Source of the DNA: Neisseria iguanae
GTDB lineage: Bacteria; Pseudomonadota; Gammaproteobacteria; Burkholderiales; Neisseriaceae
Assembly (NCBI RefSeq): GCF_003013245.1
Contig: NZ_PXYY01000007.1
Coordinates: 1-51,925 of the forward strand
DNA: 51,925 nt
Direction: 5' to 3'
Numbering within the stretch: the stretch's first letter is position 1; each line of letters begins with the position of its first letter. Of the stretch, positions 19,043 through 27,465 are shown in pieces. The notes under the pieces were generated by a model. The model saw only the letters and a list, made by a program, of their open reading frames with translations. It had not been told where the DNA came from and ran no database searches. Both the position numbers and the translations under genes were made by a program.

Positions 19043-19483
19043 TTATGCCTTACCTTCCATTTTGTGATGTTCGATGTCGAAACCGTTTTGGCGGTAAGCC
19101 CGAAAACGCTCGCGTGCTTCAGCCAAATCTTCCAAACTCGTACCGATGATTTCCAAAACACGCTCAGGCGGTTGTGGGGCATCCGGCCAAAAATCGGGGG
19201 ACAAATTCAAAATGGTGATGTCGGCAGGAAGCGTGGGCAGCGTGTGGCCGGTTGCCAATAATATCTGTGTGGCAGACGGCATGCTTTGGTTGGTTTCCCA
19301 AATTTCATGCGGAATAAAGCTTTCCACATCCTGTTGCCACCAATCGCGGTCAAGGCGGGAGAGTGTGTCGGCCGAATCCGACCAAACCAACACCCGACCG
19401 CCGTCACGAACGGCACGGACAGCCAAACGGCAGGCGAAAACGGCAGGCTGTGAAACATGGGTGTAAAAAGTGGCTTTAGGCAT
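19043..19483 (-). CDS. holC: DNA polymerase III subunit chi
   Basis: 146 residues. The N-terminal stretch MPKATFYTHVSQPAVFACRL and the SRLDRDWWQQDVESFIPHEI block (about residues 43-62) are typical of HolC, as is the Asp/Pro-rich loop near PDFWPDAP. Chi links the clamp loader to single-strand DNA-binding protein. It is a single gene between DUS-bearing gaps, reading leftward. In many genomes it sits next to valS or pepA; neither is nearby here. Confidence 0.9.
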   Translation of the reverse strand: MPKATFYTHVSQPAVFACRLAVRAVRDGGRVLVWSDSADTLSRLDRDWWQQDVESFIPHEIWETNQSMPSATQILLATGHTLPTLPADITILNLSPDFWPDAPQPPERVLEIIGTSLEDLAEARERFRAYRQNGFDIEHHKMEGKA

Positions 19484-19569
19484 GGCCGTGGCGGTGGAAT
19501 GTTGAATCGTGTCAAATTATAGCAAAAGATACTGCTTTTAACAGTGGCATTTTTTTTTGAATCACCAGC

Positions 19570-19714
19570 TGAGGCCTTTGCAGATCCGAGATTTGGGTGT
19601 GGGTTCGAAACCAAGCAAACGCAAAATGTTCAGCCATATCAAATATAAGGCTAAACGTTCGGGAACGTTTATTGCGAAAAAATATGCCAATGATGAGGAT
19701 TTTGCAAGGGTCTC
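19570..19714. mobile_element. Miniature IS-derived element, copy 1
   Basis: About 145 bp. The left end GGCCTTTGCAGATCC and the inverse of the right end, GGAGACCCTTGCAAAATCC, resemble the GAGACCTTTGCAAAA terminus of neisserial IS5-like elements. The interior (ATTTGGG…TCAAATATAAGGCTAAACG) aligns with a second copy at 21008-21149 on the far side of the rRNA methylase gene. It has no gene of its own and is a likely MITE moved by an IS5-type transposase. Confidence 0.6.
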
Positions 19715-19740
19715 CTTTTTGTTTTCAGACGACTTTGGCC

Positions 19741-20880
19741 TTATCGGTTGGAACCTTTCACCATATCCATCAGGTACAGACGGCAATCCAGATTACCGTT
19801 ATACAACGGGATTTTGCGCTTCGGCGACAAACGCATGAATTTCGGCATATCGCGGTCGCCGGTAAACATACCGATGAGCCAGCCTGCATAATGCTGCTTC
19901 AGCCATGAGCCCAACTGCGGATACAGTGCCTGTAAAGCCTGCATTTCAGCCAGACGCACGCCATAAGGCGGATTGGAAATCATGATGCCGTTGTCGCCGT
20001 TCGGGCGGGCATTTTGCGCATCTTTCACCTCGAAACGGATAAACTCGGCCACTTCCGCCGCTTCGGCATTGTATCCGGCGGCACGAATCATGTGGCGGTC
20101 GTTGTCGCTACCCGCAATCGGCGCGGTTACCAGCACAATTTGTTCGCACGCTTGCCGGCGGATTTTCACCCACGCGGCTTTGTCGAAATTTTGCAGCTTT
20201 TCAAAGCCGAAACGGCGCATCAAACCGGGTGCACGGCGGCCGGCAATCCATGCGGCTTCAATAGCCAAAGTGCCGCTTCCGCAGAACGGGTCTTGAAACG
20301 GTTGCGAACCGTCGTATCCGGCCAGCAACAACAATCCGGCAGCCAAGTTTTCACGCAAAGGCGCTTCACCGGTGTCTTGGCGGTAGCCTCGTTTGAACAG
20401 TGCTTCGCCGGAAGTGTCGATAAAAATCTCAATATTGCGCTCGTTCATAAACACATGCACGCGTACATCGGGGTGAATTTTTCCTACACTCGGACGCGCA
20501 TCATAAATCTCGCGGAACGAATCACACAGCGCATCTTTGATTTTCAGGCCGACAAAATCCAAGCTTTTGACATTGGCGCGCTTGCCTTCGACCTTCACTT
20601 TAAAGGTCTGCTCCAACGTAAACCAGTTAAACCAATTGATATTCTTGGCTAATTTGTAAATATCCTGCTCATTTCGGTAGCTGCCTTTGGTCAGGCGCAG
20701 CAGCACGCGGCTGGCCGTGCGTGAATACAGGTTGATGCGGTAGACCTGCTCCACCGTCGCTTTGCAGGCCACGCCGCCGTCGGTGGCTTGAATGTCTTGA
20801 GTATTTAGGGATTTGAGCTCGTCGGCCAACGGCGTTTCCAAACCGCGCGGGCAAGTGATGAATAAGGCGTATTGCGTCAT
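19741..20880 (-). CDS. rlmL: THUMP-domain 23S rRNA guanine-N2 methyltransferase (RlmL N-terminal type)
   Basis: 379 residues. The N-terminal THUMP/ferredoxin-like RNA-binding domain (about 1-160) begins [20 protein letters not shown]. The methyltransferase domain has [17 protein letters not shown] (about 197-213) as motif I and ISNPPYG (about 302-308) as the catalytic N-P-P-Y motif. In E. coli RlmL (m2G2445) this unit is fused to RlmK (m7G2069); here only the RlmL half is present, a length common in beta-proteobacteria. It is flanked on both sides by copies of the same IS-derived repeat. Confidence 0.9.
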   Translation of the reverse strand: MTQYALFITCPRGLETPLADELKSLNTQDIQATDGGVACKATVEQVYRINLYSRTASRVLLRLTKGSYRNEQDIYKLAKNINWFNWFTLEQTFKVKVEGKRANVKSLDFVGLKIKDALCDSFREIYDARPSVGKIHPDVRVHVFMNERNIEIFIDTSGEALFKRGYRQDTGEAPLRENLAAGLLLLAGYDGSQPFQDPFCGSGTLAIEAAWIAGRRAPGLMRRFGFEKLQNFDKAAWVKIRRQACEQIVLVTAPIAGSDNDRHMIRAAGYNAEAAEVAEFIRFEVKDAQNARPNGDNGIMISNPPYGVRLAEMQALQALYPQLGSWLKQHYAGWLIGMFTGDRDMPKFMRLSPKRKIPLYNGNLDCRLYLMDMVKGSNR

Positions 20881-21007
20881 GGTGATTCCTTTCTGGGTCG
20901 GCTACACAGGCTTTCTGTGTTAATAAAGAGATGGATTATAGCGTAGATTACTGAAGTTAACGTATTTATTTTTCTGGATTTTTTAGAATCGAACAGGCCA
21001 ATAATAC

Positions 21008-21149
21008 CTTTACAAGGCTCCAAATTTGGGGGCAGTCCAAAACAAGGGCATCGGAGAACGTGCAGGTATATCAAATAAAAGCCAAGCATTCCGGAAGCCG
21101 GGTGCGGAGAAATCCGCCAAAGAAGGGAATTTGGCACGCGTCTCAGGCC
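21008..21149. mobile_element. Miniature IS-derived element, copy 2
   Basis: About 142 bp, in the same orientation as the copy at 19570-19714. Shared blocks are CCTTTRCA at the left, ATTTGGG, TATATCAAATAAAAGCCAAG-like sequence in the middle and GAATTTGGCACGCGTCTC at the right. The copies have diverged considerably, so neither is a recent arrival. Confidence 0.55.
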
Positions 21150-21178
21150 GTCTGAACGGTTGTGTTTCAGACGGCCTT
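21146..21178. terminator. Inverted DUS pair
   Basis: AGGCCGTCTGAA, a 9-base loop and TTTCAGACGGCCTT form a terminator-like stem in the gap upstream of the rRNA methylase gene. Confidence 0.55.
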
Positions 21179-21369
21179 GATGAAAACGGTTTGAAATTTC
21201 TTTTGGGAAAGCCGTGAAACATCAAACAACCATCATTCATCACGACAGTCTGCCGGCCACCTGTTCCCAATCCTTTCCCGCCAGCGGGACGGCGGACAGA
21301 TACTGACAAGGCAACGATATAAATGGCGGAATCTTTGCAAAAGCCAACAAAAATCAGATTACAAACGGC

Positions 21370-21795
21370 CTATTCTGCCGTGAAGGCCGTCTGAAAGACT
21401 TGTCCGTTGATATTGATGTCAGCCAGATAATCATGGCGGTTTTCCACACACACCGGCAGGCGGATTTGCTTGGCCGCCCATGTGCTGTCCGTTTGGCGGC
21501 GGATATTGAAACGGTTGAAGCCCATATCCATATCCTTCATGCTGAAGCCGACGGTAACGGCTCGGGTATTTTCCGGCACATTTTTCAACACAATGTCAAA
21601 AGGTTGTTTGGCGTAAACTTGATTACTGAATTTGACATACACGCCATTGGGCAGCGTGCAGCCCTGCGTCACTTGGCATTCGGCTTGTTGCGCGTGGGGT
21701 TGTTGTTGCTGCCACCAATCTAACGCGGTGAGCTTGACGACCGCAAACACCAGCAATAACACGCCGACAATGGTTAACTTTTTGTTTTGACTCAT
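21370..21795 (-). CDS. FixH-like periplasmic protein with one membrane anchor, function unknown
   Basis: 141 residues from the ATG at 21795. An N-terminal membrane helix (about 8-22) is followed by a periplasmic domain. It carries a Cys pair CQVTQGC (about residues 38-44), a Met-rich strand GFSMKDMDMGFNRF (about 85-98) and a late LPVCVENRHDY. The order Met-rich strand, MGFNRF, then LPVC is like the FixH/YtkA-type beta-sandwich proteins seen in many proteobacteria, some tied to copper or cytochrome oxidase biogenesis. No such genes are adjacent, so function is open. Its start lies 2 bases before the end of the MutT-family gene, so the two are probably co-transcribed. Confidence 0.65.
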   Translation of the reverse strand: MSQNKKLTIVGVLLLVFAVVKLTALDWWQQQQPHAQQAECQVTQGCTLPNGVYVKFSNQVYAKQPFDIVLKNVPENTRAVTVGFSMKDMDMGFNRFNIRRQTDSTWAAKQIRLPVCVENRHDYLADININGQVFQTAFTAE

Positions 21796-21796
21796 T

Positions 21797-22603
21797 TCAG
21801 ACGGCCTCAACCGCGTCATCGACCACCACGGCATGCGCACCTGCTGCCTGCCATTGGGCCTGATATTGTGCTGCCCAGCCGGGCAAAGCGGCAATCACCA
21901 AGGGCATGGATACGCCTTGCTGCAAGGTTTGCAAAGCAGCTTGGGCGGCGGTTTGGTTTTGCACGCGCCACACGGCCACATCGGCATCCTGCACACTGCG
22001 CCATTGTCCGGCGGTTTCCACTACTACCCACACGCTTTGCGCTTGCGGCATTTTGCCCTGCGCACGCAATTCGGGTTCCTCAATCAAAACATGCTCATGC
22101 TGCGGATCGGCCAAATGATAAGGCACCACACGATATTCGCCCATGCGGTTAAACCCGCGCAAACCGCTTTTCAGACGGCCTGACAATACCCGCGGCACGG
22201 AAAGCGATTGCAGCAACTCGCCATTGGCGGGCAGCATCGGCGAAACGGTAAAATCGCCTGCTTTCTGCCATGACCATTTCTGCCCTTCCTTGGCCTGCAA
22301 TTCGCCCGACCATTCATCGGCTTCCACACGCAAAAAACGCAAATGCACATGCGCGTGTTCGTAGGAGTGGATTTTGGTCAGCCACGGTGTAGCATGATGA
22401 ATGCGGATGCCGAGTTCTTCCTCTAACTCGCGCTGCAAGGCTTGAAAACCGGTTTCGCCTGCCTCGACTTTACCGCCGGCAAATTCCCAATAACCGGCAT
22501 AAGGCTTGCCTTCAGGGCGCGAGCTTAGCAAATAATCGCCATCGGCATTGAGTAAAATACCGGCAACAACGCGGATTAACGGGCGGGCGTCTTGGGTAGT
22601 CAT
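21797..22603 (-). CDS. mutT: MutT-family Nudix hydrolase with a C-terminal extension
   Basis: 268 residues from the ATG at 22603. The Nudix box is complete: GGKVEAGETGFQALQRELEE followed by ELGI (about residues 43-66), and the domain ends near 130. This half fits an 8-oxo-dGTP pyrophosphatase that cleans the nucleotide pool. The C-terminal 135 residues correspond in position to the thiamine-phosphate-synthase-like domain fused to MutT in many gamma- and beta-proteobacteria, but the remaining sequence is short and weakly conserved (it ends QWQAAGAHAVVVDDAVEAV). An in-frame ATG at 22624 is possible but has no better signal. Confidence 0.85.
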   Translation of the reverse strand: MTTQDARPLIRVVAGILLNADGDYLLSSRPEGKPYAGYWEFAGGKVEAGETGFQALQRELEEELGIRIHHATPWLTKIHSYEHAHVHLRFLRVEADEWSGELQAKEGQKWSWQKAGDFTVSPMLPANGELLQSLSVPRVLSGRLKSGLRGFNRMGEYRVVPYHLADPQHEHVLIEEPELRAQGKMPQAQSVWVVVETAGQWRSVQDADVAVWRVQNQTAAQAALQTLQQGVSMPLVIAALPGWAAQYQAQWQAAGAHAVVVDDAVEAV

Positions 22604-22733
22604 GATGTTTGGGATAAAAATCAACAGATGATTTCAGACGGCCTTCTGGCTTATGAAACATCAAAGGCCGTCTGAACGTTACATTCACAAAATACGTTGT
22701 AAAAATCTGCTTTACTAACGCATCTTCTTATAT

Positions 22734-23111
22734 TTATTTTTCAGCAATCACAAAAGCCAATACAGTGTCTTCTTCATCAGCCATGCTCAGATTGACATGG
22801 CTGATGCCCTGTTCTTTCAGCCATTTTTCCAGCACCGGCGCGTAGAAAAATTCAGGTTTGCCCATCCCGTCGTGGCCGATGCCGATGTTGCGGAACGACA
22901 CCGCACCGCGAATGCCGGTGCCGACAGCTTTGGCAAAGGCTTCTTTAGCGGCGAAGCGCTTGGCCAGATAATTCACCGGTTTGCCGGCTTGGGGGAACTC
23001 CATCAGTTCTTCAGGGCTGAGCATGCGTTCGGCAAAGGCTTGGCCGAACCTTTTATTCAGTCGGATAATGCGTTTCAAGGAAACAATGTCGGTGCCGATA
23101 CCATAAATCAT
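22734..23111 (-). CDS. acpS: Holo-[acyl-carrier-protein] synthase
   Basis: 125 residues from the ATG at 23111 (MIYGIGTDIVSLKRI). The Mg-binding Asp is D8 in GIGTDIV, and the second metal ligand is E57 in KRFAAKEAFAKA. AcpS transfers phosphopantetheine from CoA to ACP. The upstream ATG at 23144 would add 11 residues that no AcpS has. Gene order recO-pdxJ-acpS on one strand matches the rnc-era-recO-pdxJ-acpS order known in E. coli. Confidence 0.95.
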   Translation of the reverse strand: MIYGIGTDIVSLKRIIRLNKRFGQAFAERMLSPEELMEFPQAGKPVNYLAKRFAAKEAFAKAVGTGIRGAVSFRNIGIGHDGMGKPEFFYAPVLEKWLKEQGISHVNLSMADEEDTVLAFVIAEK

Positions 23112-23197
23112 GGGATTCTTCCTTACTGTCATGTGAAAAATCAACAGGCCGTCTAAAACCTGCCGTTATGCTGAAGCGTTGGCGTCGCGGCAGATTA

Positions 23198-23926
23198 TCA
23201 GGCTGCTAAACGCGCTTTAAACATCGCGTCTTTCATCTGGCGGATAGCCTCGGGCAAGCCTAAAAACACGGCTTGGGCGATGAGCGCGTGGCCGATGTTC
23301 AATTCTTTAACCGCGGCAATACGGGCAATCGGCGTGACGTTGTGAATAGTCAAACCATGTCCGGCATTCACCACCAAGCCCGATTCATCGGCAAAATACG
23401 CGCCTTCTTCAATCCGTGCCAATTGCTGCGCCTGTTCGGACGGCGTATGCGCATCGGCATACGCGCCGGTGTGCAGCTCAATCACGGGCGCACCGACATC
23501 CTTAGCGGCTTGAATCTGCGCTTTGTCGGCATCGATAAACAGCGACACGCGGATACCGGCTTCGGTCAGCATGCGCGTGAATCGGGCAATTTTTTCCTGC
23601 TGCGCCAACACATCTAAGCCGCCTTCCGTGGTCACTTCCTGGCGTTTTTCCGGCACGATGCACACGTCCTCCGGCATGACTTTCAGCGCGTTTTCCAGCA
23701 TTTCTTCGGTTAACGCCATTTCCAGGTTCAGACGCGTACAGATGGCGTTTTTTACAGCAAACACGTCGGCATCTTTGATGTGGCGGCGGTCTTCGCGCAA
23801 ATGCAGCGTAATCAAATCCGCACCGTGGGTTTCGGCGATGAGCGCGGCTTCTACCGGGCTGGGATAAACCGTGCCGCGTGCGTTGCGGACGGTGGCGACA
23901 TGGTCGATGTTAACACCTAATAACAT
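23198..23926 (-). CDS. pdxJ: Pyridoxine 5'-phosphate synthase
   Basis: 242 residues, full length. Signatures are [18 protein letters not shown] (2-19), the HLREDRRHI loop (about 42-50) with catalytic residues, and [12 protein letters not shown] (about 191-202) for phosphate binding. It condenses 3-amino-2-oxopropyl phosphate with deoxyxylulose 5-phosphate to make pyridoxine phosphate. It lies between recO and acpS on the same strand. Confidence 0.97.
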   Translation of the reverse strand: MLLGVNIDHVATVRNARGTVYPSPVEAALIAETHGADLITLHLREDRRHIKDADVFAVKNAICTRLNLEMALTEEMLENALKVMPEDVCIVPEKRQEVTTEGGLDVLAQQEKIARFTRMLTEAGIRVSLFIDADKAQIQAAKDVGAPVIELHTGAYADAHTPSEQAQQLARIEEGAYFADESGLVVNAGHGLTIHNVTPIARIAAVKELNIGHALIAQAVFLGLPEAIRQMKDAMFKARLAA

Positions 23927-24139
23927 GGGTTTCCTTTCGCTGATCCGGTTTCAGACGGCCTGTTTGACCGTCCAAGCCGTCTGAAAAAAGATAGGGCAGC
24001 CAGACTTTTGATACTGTCAAACCAACATTAATGTTCGGTTTCAACCCGGCCTGCCCATCTGGGTTTGGGTTAGGTTTCAGTTAAAGTTTCGCCTTTTCTT
24101 TGGGGCAAGGAAACAGGTTGTTTGAGGGGCTTTTAGGCT

Positions 24140-24928
24140 TCAGACGGCCTGCGGGTTTTCTGCCGGCTCCGGCCGCCCGAACGACACCGGGTTCAAATCA
24201 AACTGCTGTAACTGCTGCAACACCTGCCGCGATTTAATCCCTTCGGGAATGCGGAAACCAATCAGCAAACGGTTTATTTTCAAAGCCTGATGCAAGCTAA
24301 GGCCGTCTGAAAATTCACCTTGATGCAGTTGGATTAAAGTGCTGCCGTTCACCGCAATCCCTGTTTGAGCCTGACGGTCCAAACCGTTGGCTTCAGCCAG
24401 CGGCAACAAGGCTTCTTCGGGGCGCAGCCAATATTGTGCATCAGGGTCGACTTCATTTCCGTGAACATCGTGCCGCAAATCCGGCGCGTAACCCGATTGG
24501 TGCAGCAATTGCCATTCAAAGCGGCGCAGTGCGGCGATGTGGTTGGGCTCGCGGCACAAGGTTTGCATAGTCGCAGCAAACGTGTCGTACAACTCGGGCA
24601 TCGGGTCTTCGCGGGCGGTGAGTTTCAGCATCAGCTCGTTGACATACAGGCCGCTGAACAATGCCCGACCTTGCGGCTGCGGCCAACCGCCCAGCCATTC
24701 GGCGCGGTGCAGCGTTTTGAGTTCTTGGCTGCCGTACCACGACGCACTCATCGGCACAAACGGCACCAATACTCCGCGCAATTCGCTCATGCGTTTTCGG
24801 GCGCTGCGTGCCAGCAGCGCCACGCGCCCGTAGCGGCGGCTGTACACTTCCAGCCACAGGCTGCTCTCGCGCCACGGCGCGGCGGCGAGCATGAAAACAG
24901 GTTCGTGGTTGATGCGGTGGTTGGACAT
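24140..24928 (-). CDS. recO: DNA repair protein RecO
   Basis: 262 residues from the ATG at 24928 (MSNHRINHEPVFMLAAAPWR). The N-terminal OB fold includes YSRRYGRVALLARSARKRMS, then ELRGVLVPFVPMSASWYG, and the helical C-terminal part has FEWQLLHQSGYAPDL (about 152-166). RecO loads RecA on SSB-coated gaps together with RecR. The zinc-finger cysteines of some RecO proteins are absent, as is common in proteobacteria. The frame extends to 24976 but the extra 16 residues are not family-like. Confidence 0.93.
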   Translation of the reverse strand: MSNHRINHEPVFMLAAAPWRESSLWLEVYSRRYGRVALLARSARKRMSELRGVLVPFVPMSASWYGSQELKTLHRAEWLGGWPQPQGRALFSGLYVNELMLKLTAREDPMPELYDTFAATMQTLCREPNHIAALRRFEWQLLHQSGYAPDLRHDVHGNEVDPDAQYWLRPEEALLPLAEANGLDRQAQTGIAVNGSTLIQLHQGEFSDGLSLHQALKINRLLIGFRIPEGIKSRQVLQQLQQFDLNPVSFGRPEPAENPQAV

Positions 24929-24997
24929 GGTTTCGGTGCAGGACGGAATGAAGGAATTATAACGTTTTTCAAACAAAAGGGTGATGAAAATGAAACA

Positions 24998-25033
24998 AGG
25001 CCGTCTGAAAGCATAAATGCTTTCAGACGGCCT
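24998..25033. terminator. Perfect DUS-pair hairpin after the alpha/beta hydrolase gene
   Basis: AGGCCGTCTGAAAGCAT, two bases, then the exact inverse: a long perfect stem. It terminates the leftward hydrolase gene; on the plus strand TTTTT follows as well. Confidence 0.8.
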
Positions 25034-25055
25034 TTTTCAAGCAACCGGGTAATGT

Positions 25056-26024
25056 TTACTGCATATAACGGTTGATAAATGCCAAGATTTTTTCCGGATG
25101 GCGGCCGAAATAATTGTAGCCGTCTTTAAAGCGGTAAGGGGTATCGCGAATCCACAGCAATTCTTTTTCTTTGCTGCCGAGCAAATCGAAGGTTTTTTGG
25201 CCGTCTTCCGGATTTCGTGTCCAGGCATCGTCGTGTACCTGCACCACCAACGTCGGCATGGTCACCGCATGCGCCCATAAATGCGGCGTCATCTCGGCAG
25301 CGGTAAACGCGCCCATTTTCAGCAGCTCCAAATCAATCAGCTCCTGATAATGCCGCACACCCTGGATTTCTGAAAATGCGTCATAAATCGCCGCCATCGA
25401 CACCACCATCGGGCTTACCATGCATTTCACGTTTTCAAAAAGATCGGGGCACTCCATGATGGCGCGGTATTGCGAATTGCCGCCCATACATTGGCTATAC
25501 AGTGCCACACTCATTTTGCCCAAACGCGGATGGCCATCGACAAATTGTTTCACGCCCACGCAATCACGCCATTCCCAGTTGCCGATACCGCTGATGCCGT
25601 TGTTGGCCGCACCGCTGTTGCCGTGGTTGCGCACATCGTAAGTCAGCACATTGTAACCGGCATTGGTCAGGTGTTTGTATTGAATCACAAAATCGATTTC
25701 CACCGCATCGAAGCCTGCCCACGGCATTCCGAAATGACCGGGAAATCCGGCACGGCACATCGGCAGGGCATGATTGAAAATCACCAGTTTGTTGCTCTCA
25801 CCGCCCTTGGCAGGAATGTACCAGGCTTCCAGCGGTACGCCGTCAAGTGAAGGAATCATCCAGTTTTCAAAAGTCATACCGTATTCGTCGGGCGTTTTGA
25901 AAATAAAGCTGCGCAACGGGCGTACGATACCGGCAAGCCCCTTCACTTTCTCATAATCTTCGGGGGAGATGGTTTTTTCTTGCGCCAAGGCTTTGGCCAG
26001 ACGTTCAGGGGAGATACGGCCCAT
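25056..26024 (-). CDS. Alpha/beta hydrolase with a probable Cys nucleophile
   Basis: 322 residues. The fold is visible in order: strand and oxyanion region KLVIFNHALPMCRAGFPGHF (about 79-98), TYDVRNHGNSG (about 128-138), the nucleophile elbow LYSQCMGGNSQY (about 175-186), an acid candidate in VQVHDDAW (about 266) and a His candidate in GRHPEK (about 311). The elbow reads S-x-C-x-G with Cys179 where serine is usual, as in dienelactone-hydrolase-like enzymes; Ser177 is two residues earlier. Substrate unknown. The gene stands alone between a DUS hairpin and the cas8c remnant. Confidence 0.82.
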   Translation of the reverse strand: MGRISPERLAKALAQEKTISPEDYEKVKGLAGIVRPLRSFIFKTPDEYGMTFENWMIPSLDGVPLEAWYIPAKGGESNKLVIFNHALPMCRAGFPGHFGMPWAGFDAVEIDFVIQYKHLTNAGYNVLTYDVRNHGNSGAANNGISGIGNWEWRDCVGVKQFVDGHPRLGKMSVALYSQCMGGNSQYRAIMECPDLFENVKCMVSPMVVSMAAIYDAFSEIQGVRHYQELIDLELLKMGAFTAAEMTPHLWAHAVTMPTLVVQVHDDAWTRNPEDGQKTFDLLGSKEKELLWIRDTPYRFKDGYNYFGRHPEKILAFINRYMQ

Positions 26025-27250
26025 GTTTATTCCTTTTGATTGGTGTTAAAACAGGTTCAGACGACCCAATCCGACTATTGGAAACAGTCCGGCAAACGAT
26101 TCTTCTGCCGCAATACTGCGCCTGCAATATGATTACATTATACAATAGTAGCAAAGATATTCCGCACAATTCATTATTTTATAGAAAATCAAAATCGGAG
26201 CAAACCGATATTGCAGGTAATCCCAAAGTGCCTCCTTATGGCTTTAGCGAAGAAAAATCCGCTATATTTTGGTGTTATCAAAAGAAAGCGGGTTGGCTGA
26301 TGTATACCGCACTTAAGCGGCGACAAAAACCCGCAGCCGAAATTGATGAGCGTGCCACACCCTGAAAAACGCACTTCTGGTGTAAAGCCCAATTTTTTAT
26401 GGGACAAAATCGCTTATTTGCTGGGCGTGGAAGGCAATAAAGACAAGCAGGCAGCCAAAGAAACGCTGTTTTTTCTGTCTGAAAAAACCTTTGCCGCATT
26501 CAGACAGCATCATCTGGATTTATTACAGAACAACGTTGATGCCGGTTTGCGGGCTTTCTGTTCATTTTTAGAAAAACGGCAGCCTGAAAATTTTACCCAA
26601 CCGCCGCGCGGTTCCAAAATACCTGATGCCAATATGGTGCTCTATGGTGTTCACACTGGATGGCGAACGAGGCCGTCTGCATCAGAGCGAAGCCGCATAA
26701 GCATTGCGGGCGGCACAATTGGCAGAAGACAATACCGAGCAAGGCTTATGTGTTGGTAAGCGGCAAACAAGCGCCCTCGGCAAGGCTGCACCCGGCGGTT
26801 AAAGGTGTGCTTGATGGGCAAAGCTCCGGCAGCCCGATTATTTTTTCAACAAAGAACCGTTTGTTTCTTTCGGTAAAGACAGGGCGCAAATACCCCCCTG
26901 TCGGAAACCTCCGTCTTTGCCTGCACCTCCGCACTCAATTACCTGTACGCCATGAAAATGGGCATTGCTTAAGCTATTGGCGATGCCAGCACCTTATTTT
27001 GGGCAGAGGCGGCAGACAGGCAAAGTGCGGTAGCGGCGGAAGGATTTTTTGCATCCGTGGCGGCCCCGCCTGATGATGAACAGGAAAAGCAAAAGTTTTG
27101 TGATGTATTGAAACAAGTTGCCAAAAGGCGACCTTTGCAAGAAATTAATCCAGATTTAAAAACAGGTTACCCGCTTTTATGTGTTGGGTTTGGCAACGAA
27201 TGCGGCACGGATTTCGGTACGGTTTGGGTTAGATACCACTTTTGGGCAAT

Positions 27251-27465
27251 TATAGCTTTATAGCCGTTTTACTAAATAATGGGCACATAAATACCCAAAT
27301 GCCGTCATTCCCGCACAGGCAGGAATCCGGAACGTTGGTTTTCAGTAATTTTTTACAGGTTCCTGTACCGGCAGAACCGGATTCCCGCCTGCACGGGAAT
27401 GACGGATTTCAAGTTTCAGACGGCATGAGAAAAATTTGTACTCATTTTTAAGTTAAACGGCTATA
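27251..27465. mobile_element. TA-flanked miniature element inserted in cas8c, with a dRS3-type inverted pair
   Basis: About 211 bp (27253-27463). Its ends are inverted repeats: TATAGCCGTTTTACT at the left, and TATAGCCGTTTAACTT as the inverse of the right end. The target TA appears on both sides. Removing the element and one TA joins CAAT to TAGCAGAAAAT and restores FGQLAENLTQHWQDLA of Cas8c without a frame change, which fixes the borders. It is not a Correia element by its ends, although it uses the same TA target type. Confidence 0.8.
27307..27400. repeat. Inverted pair of dRS3-type 20-mers
   Basis: ATTCCCGCACAGGCAGGAAT (27307-27326, slightly degenerate) and ATTCCCGCCTGCACGGGAAT (27381-27400) follow the neisserial dRS3 pattern ATTCCC-N8-GGGAAT. 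Flanking bases extend them into an inverted repeat of about 29 bp. dRS3 copies are known sites for filamentous-phage insertion and recombination in Neisseria. Confidence 0.75.

Larger units (their letters stand above)
20881..21369. other. 489-base gap: leader, IS-derived repeat, DUS pair and no gene
   Basis: From left to right it contains the upstream region of the rRNA methylase gene, the second miniature element (21008-21149), an inverted DUS pair (21146-21178), and about 190 bases in which no gene is seen. CTTTGCAAAAG near 21329 may be a further IS-terminus fragment. Confidence 0.5.

Noticed and set aside
19597-19612. tRNA-like T arm (GGGTTCGAAACC)
   Set aside because: No acceptor stem, D arm or anticodon arm can be folded around it; it is part of the IS-derived miniature element.
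24365-25075. 236-codon open frame antisense to recO, and similar long antisense frames at 18262-18843, 20014-20652 and 31833-32480
   Set aside because: Each lies fully opposite a well-supported gene and has the skewed composition of a reverse-strand shadow, with no recognisable domains.
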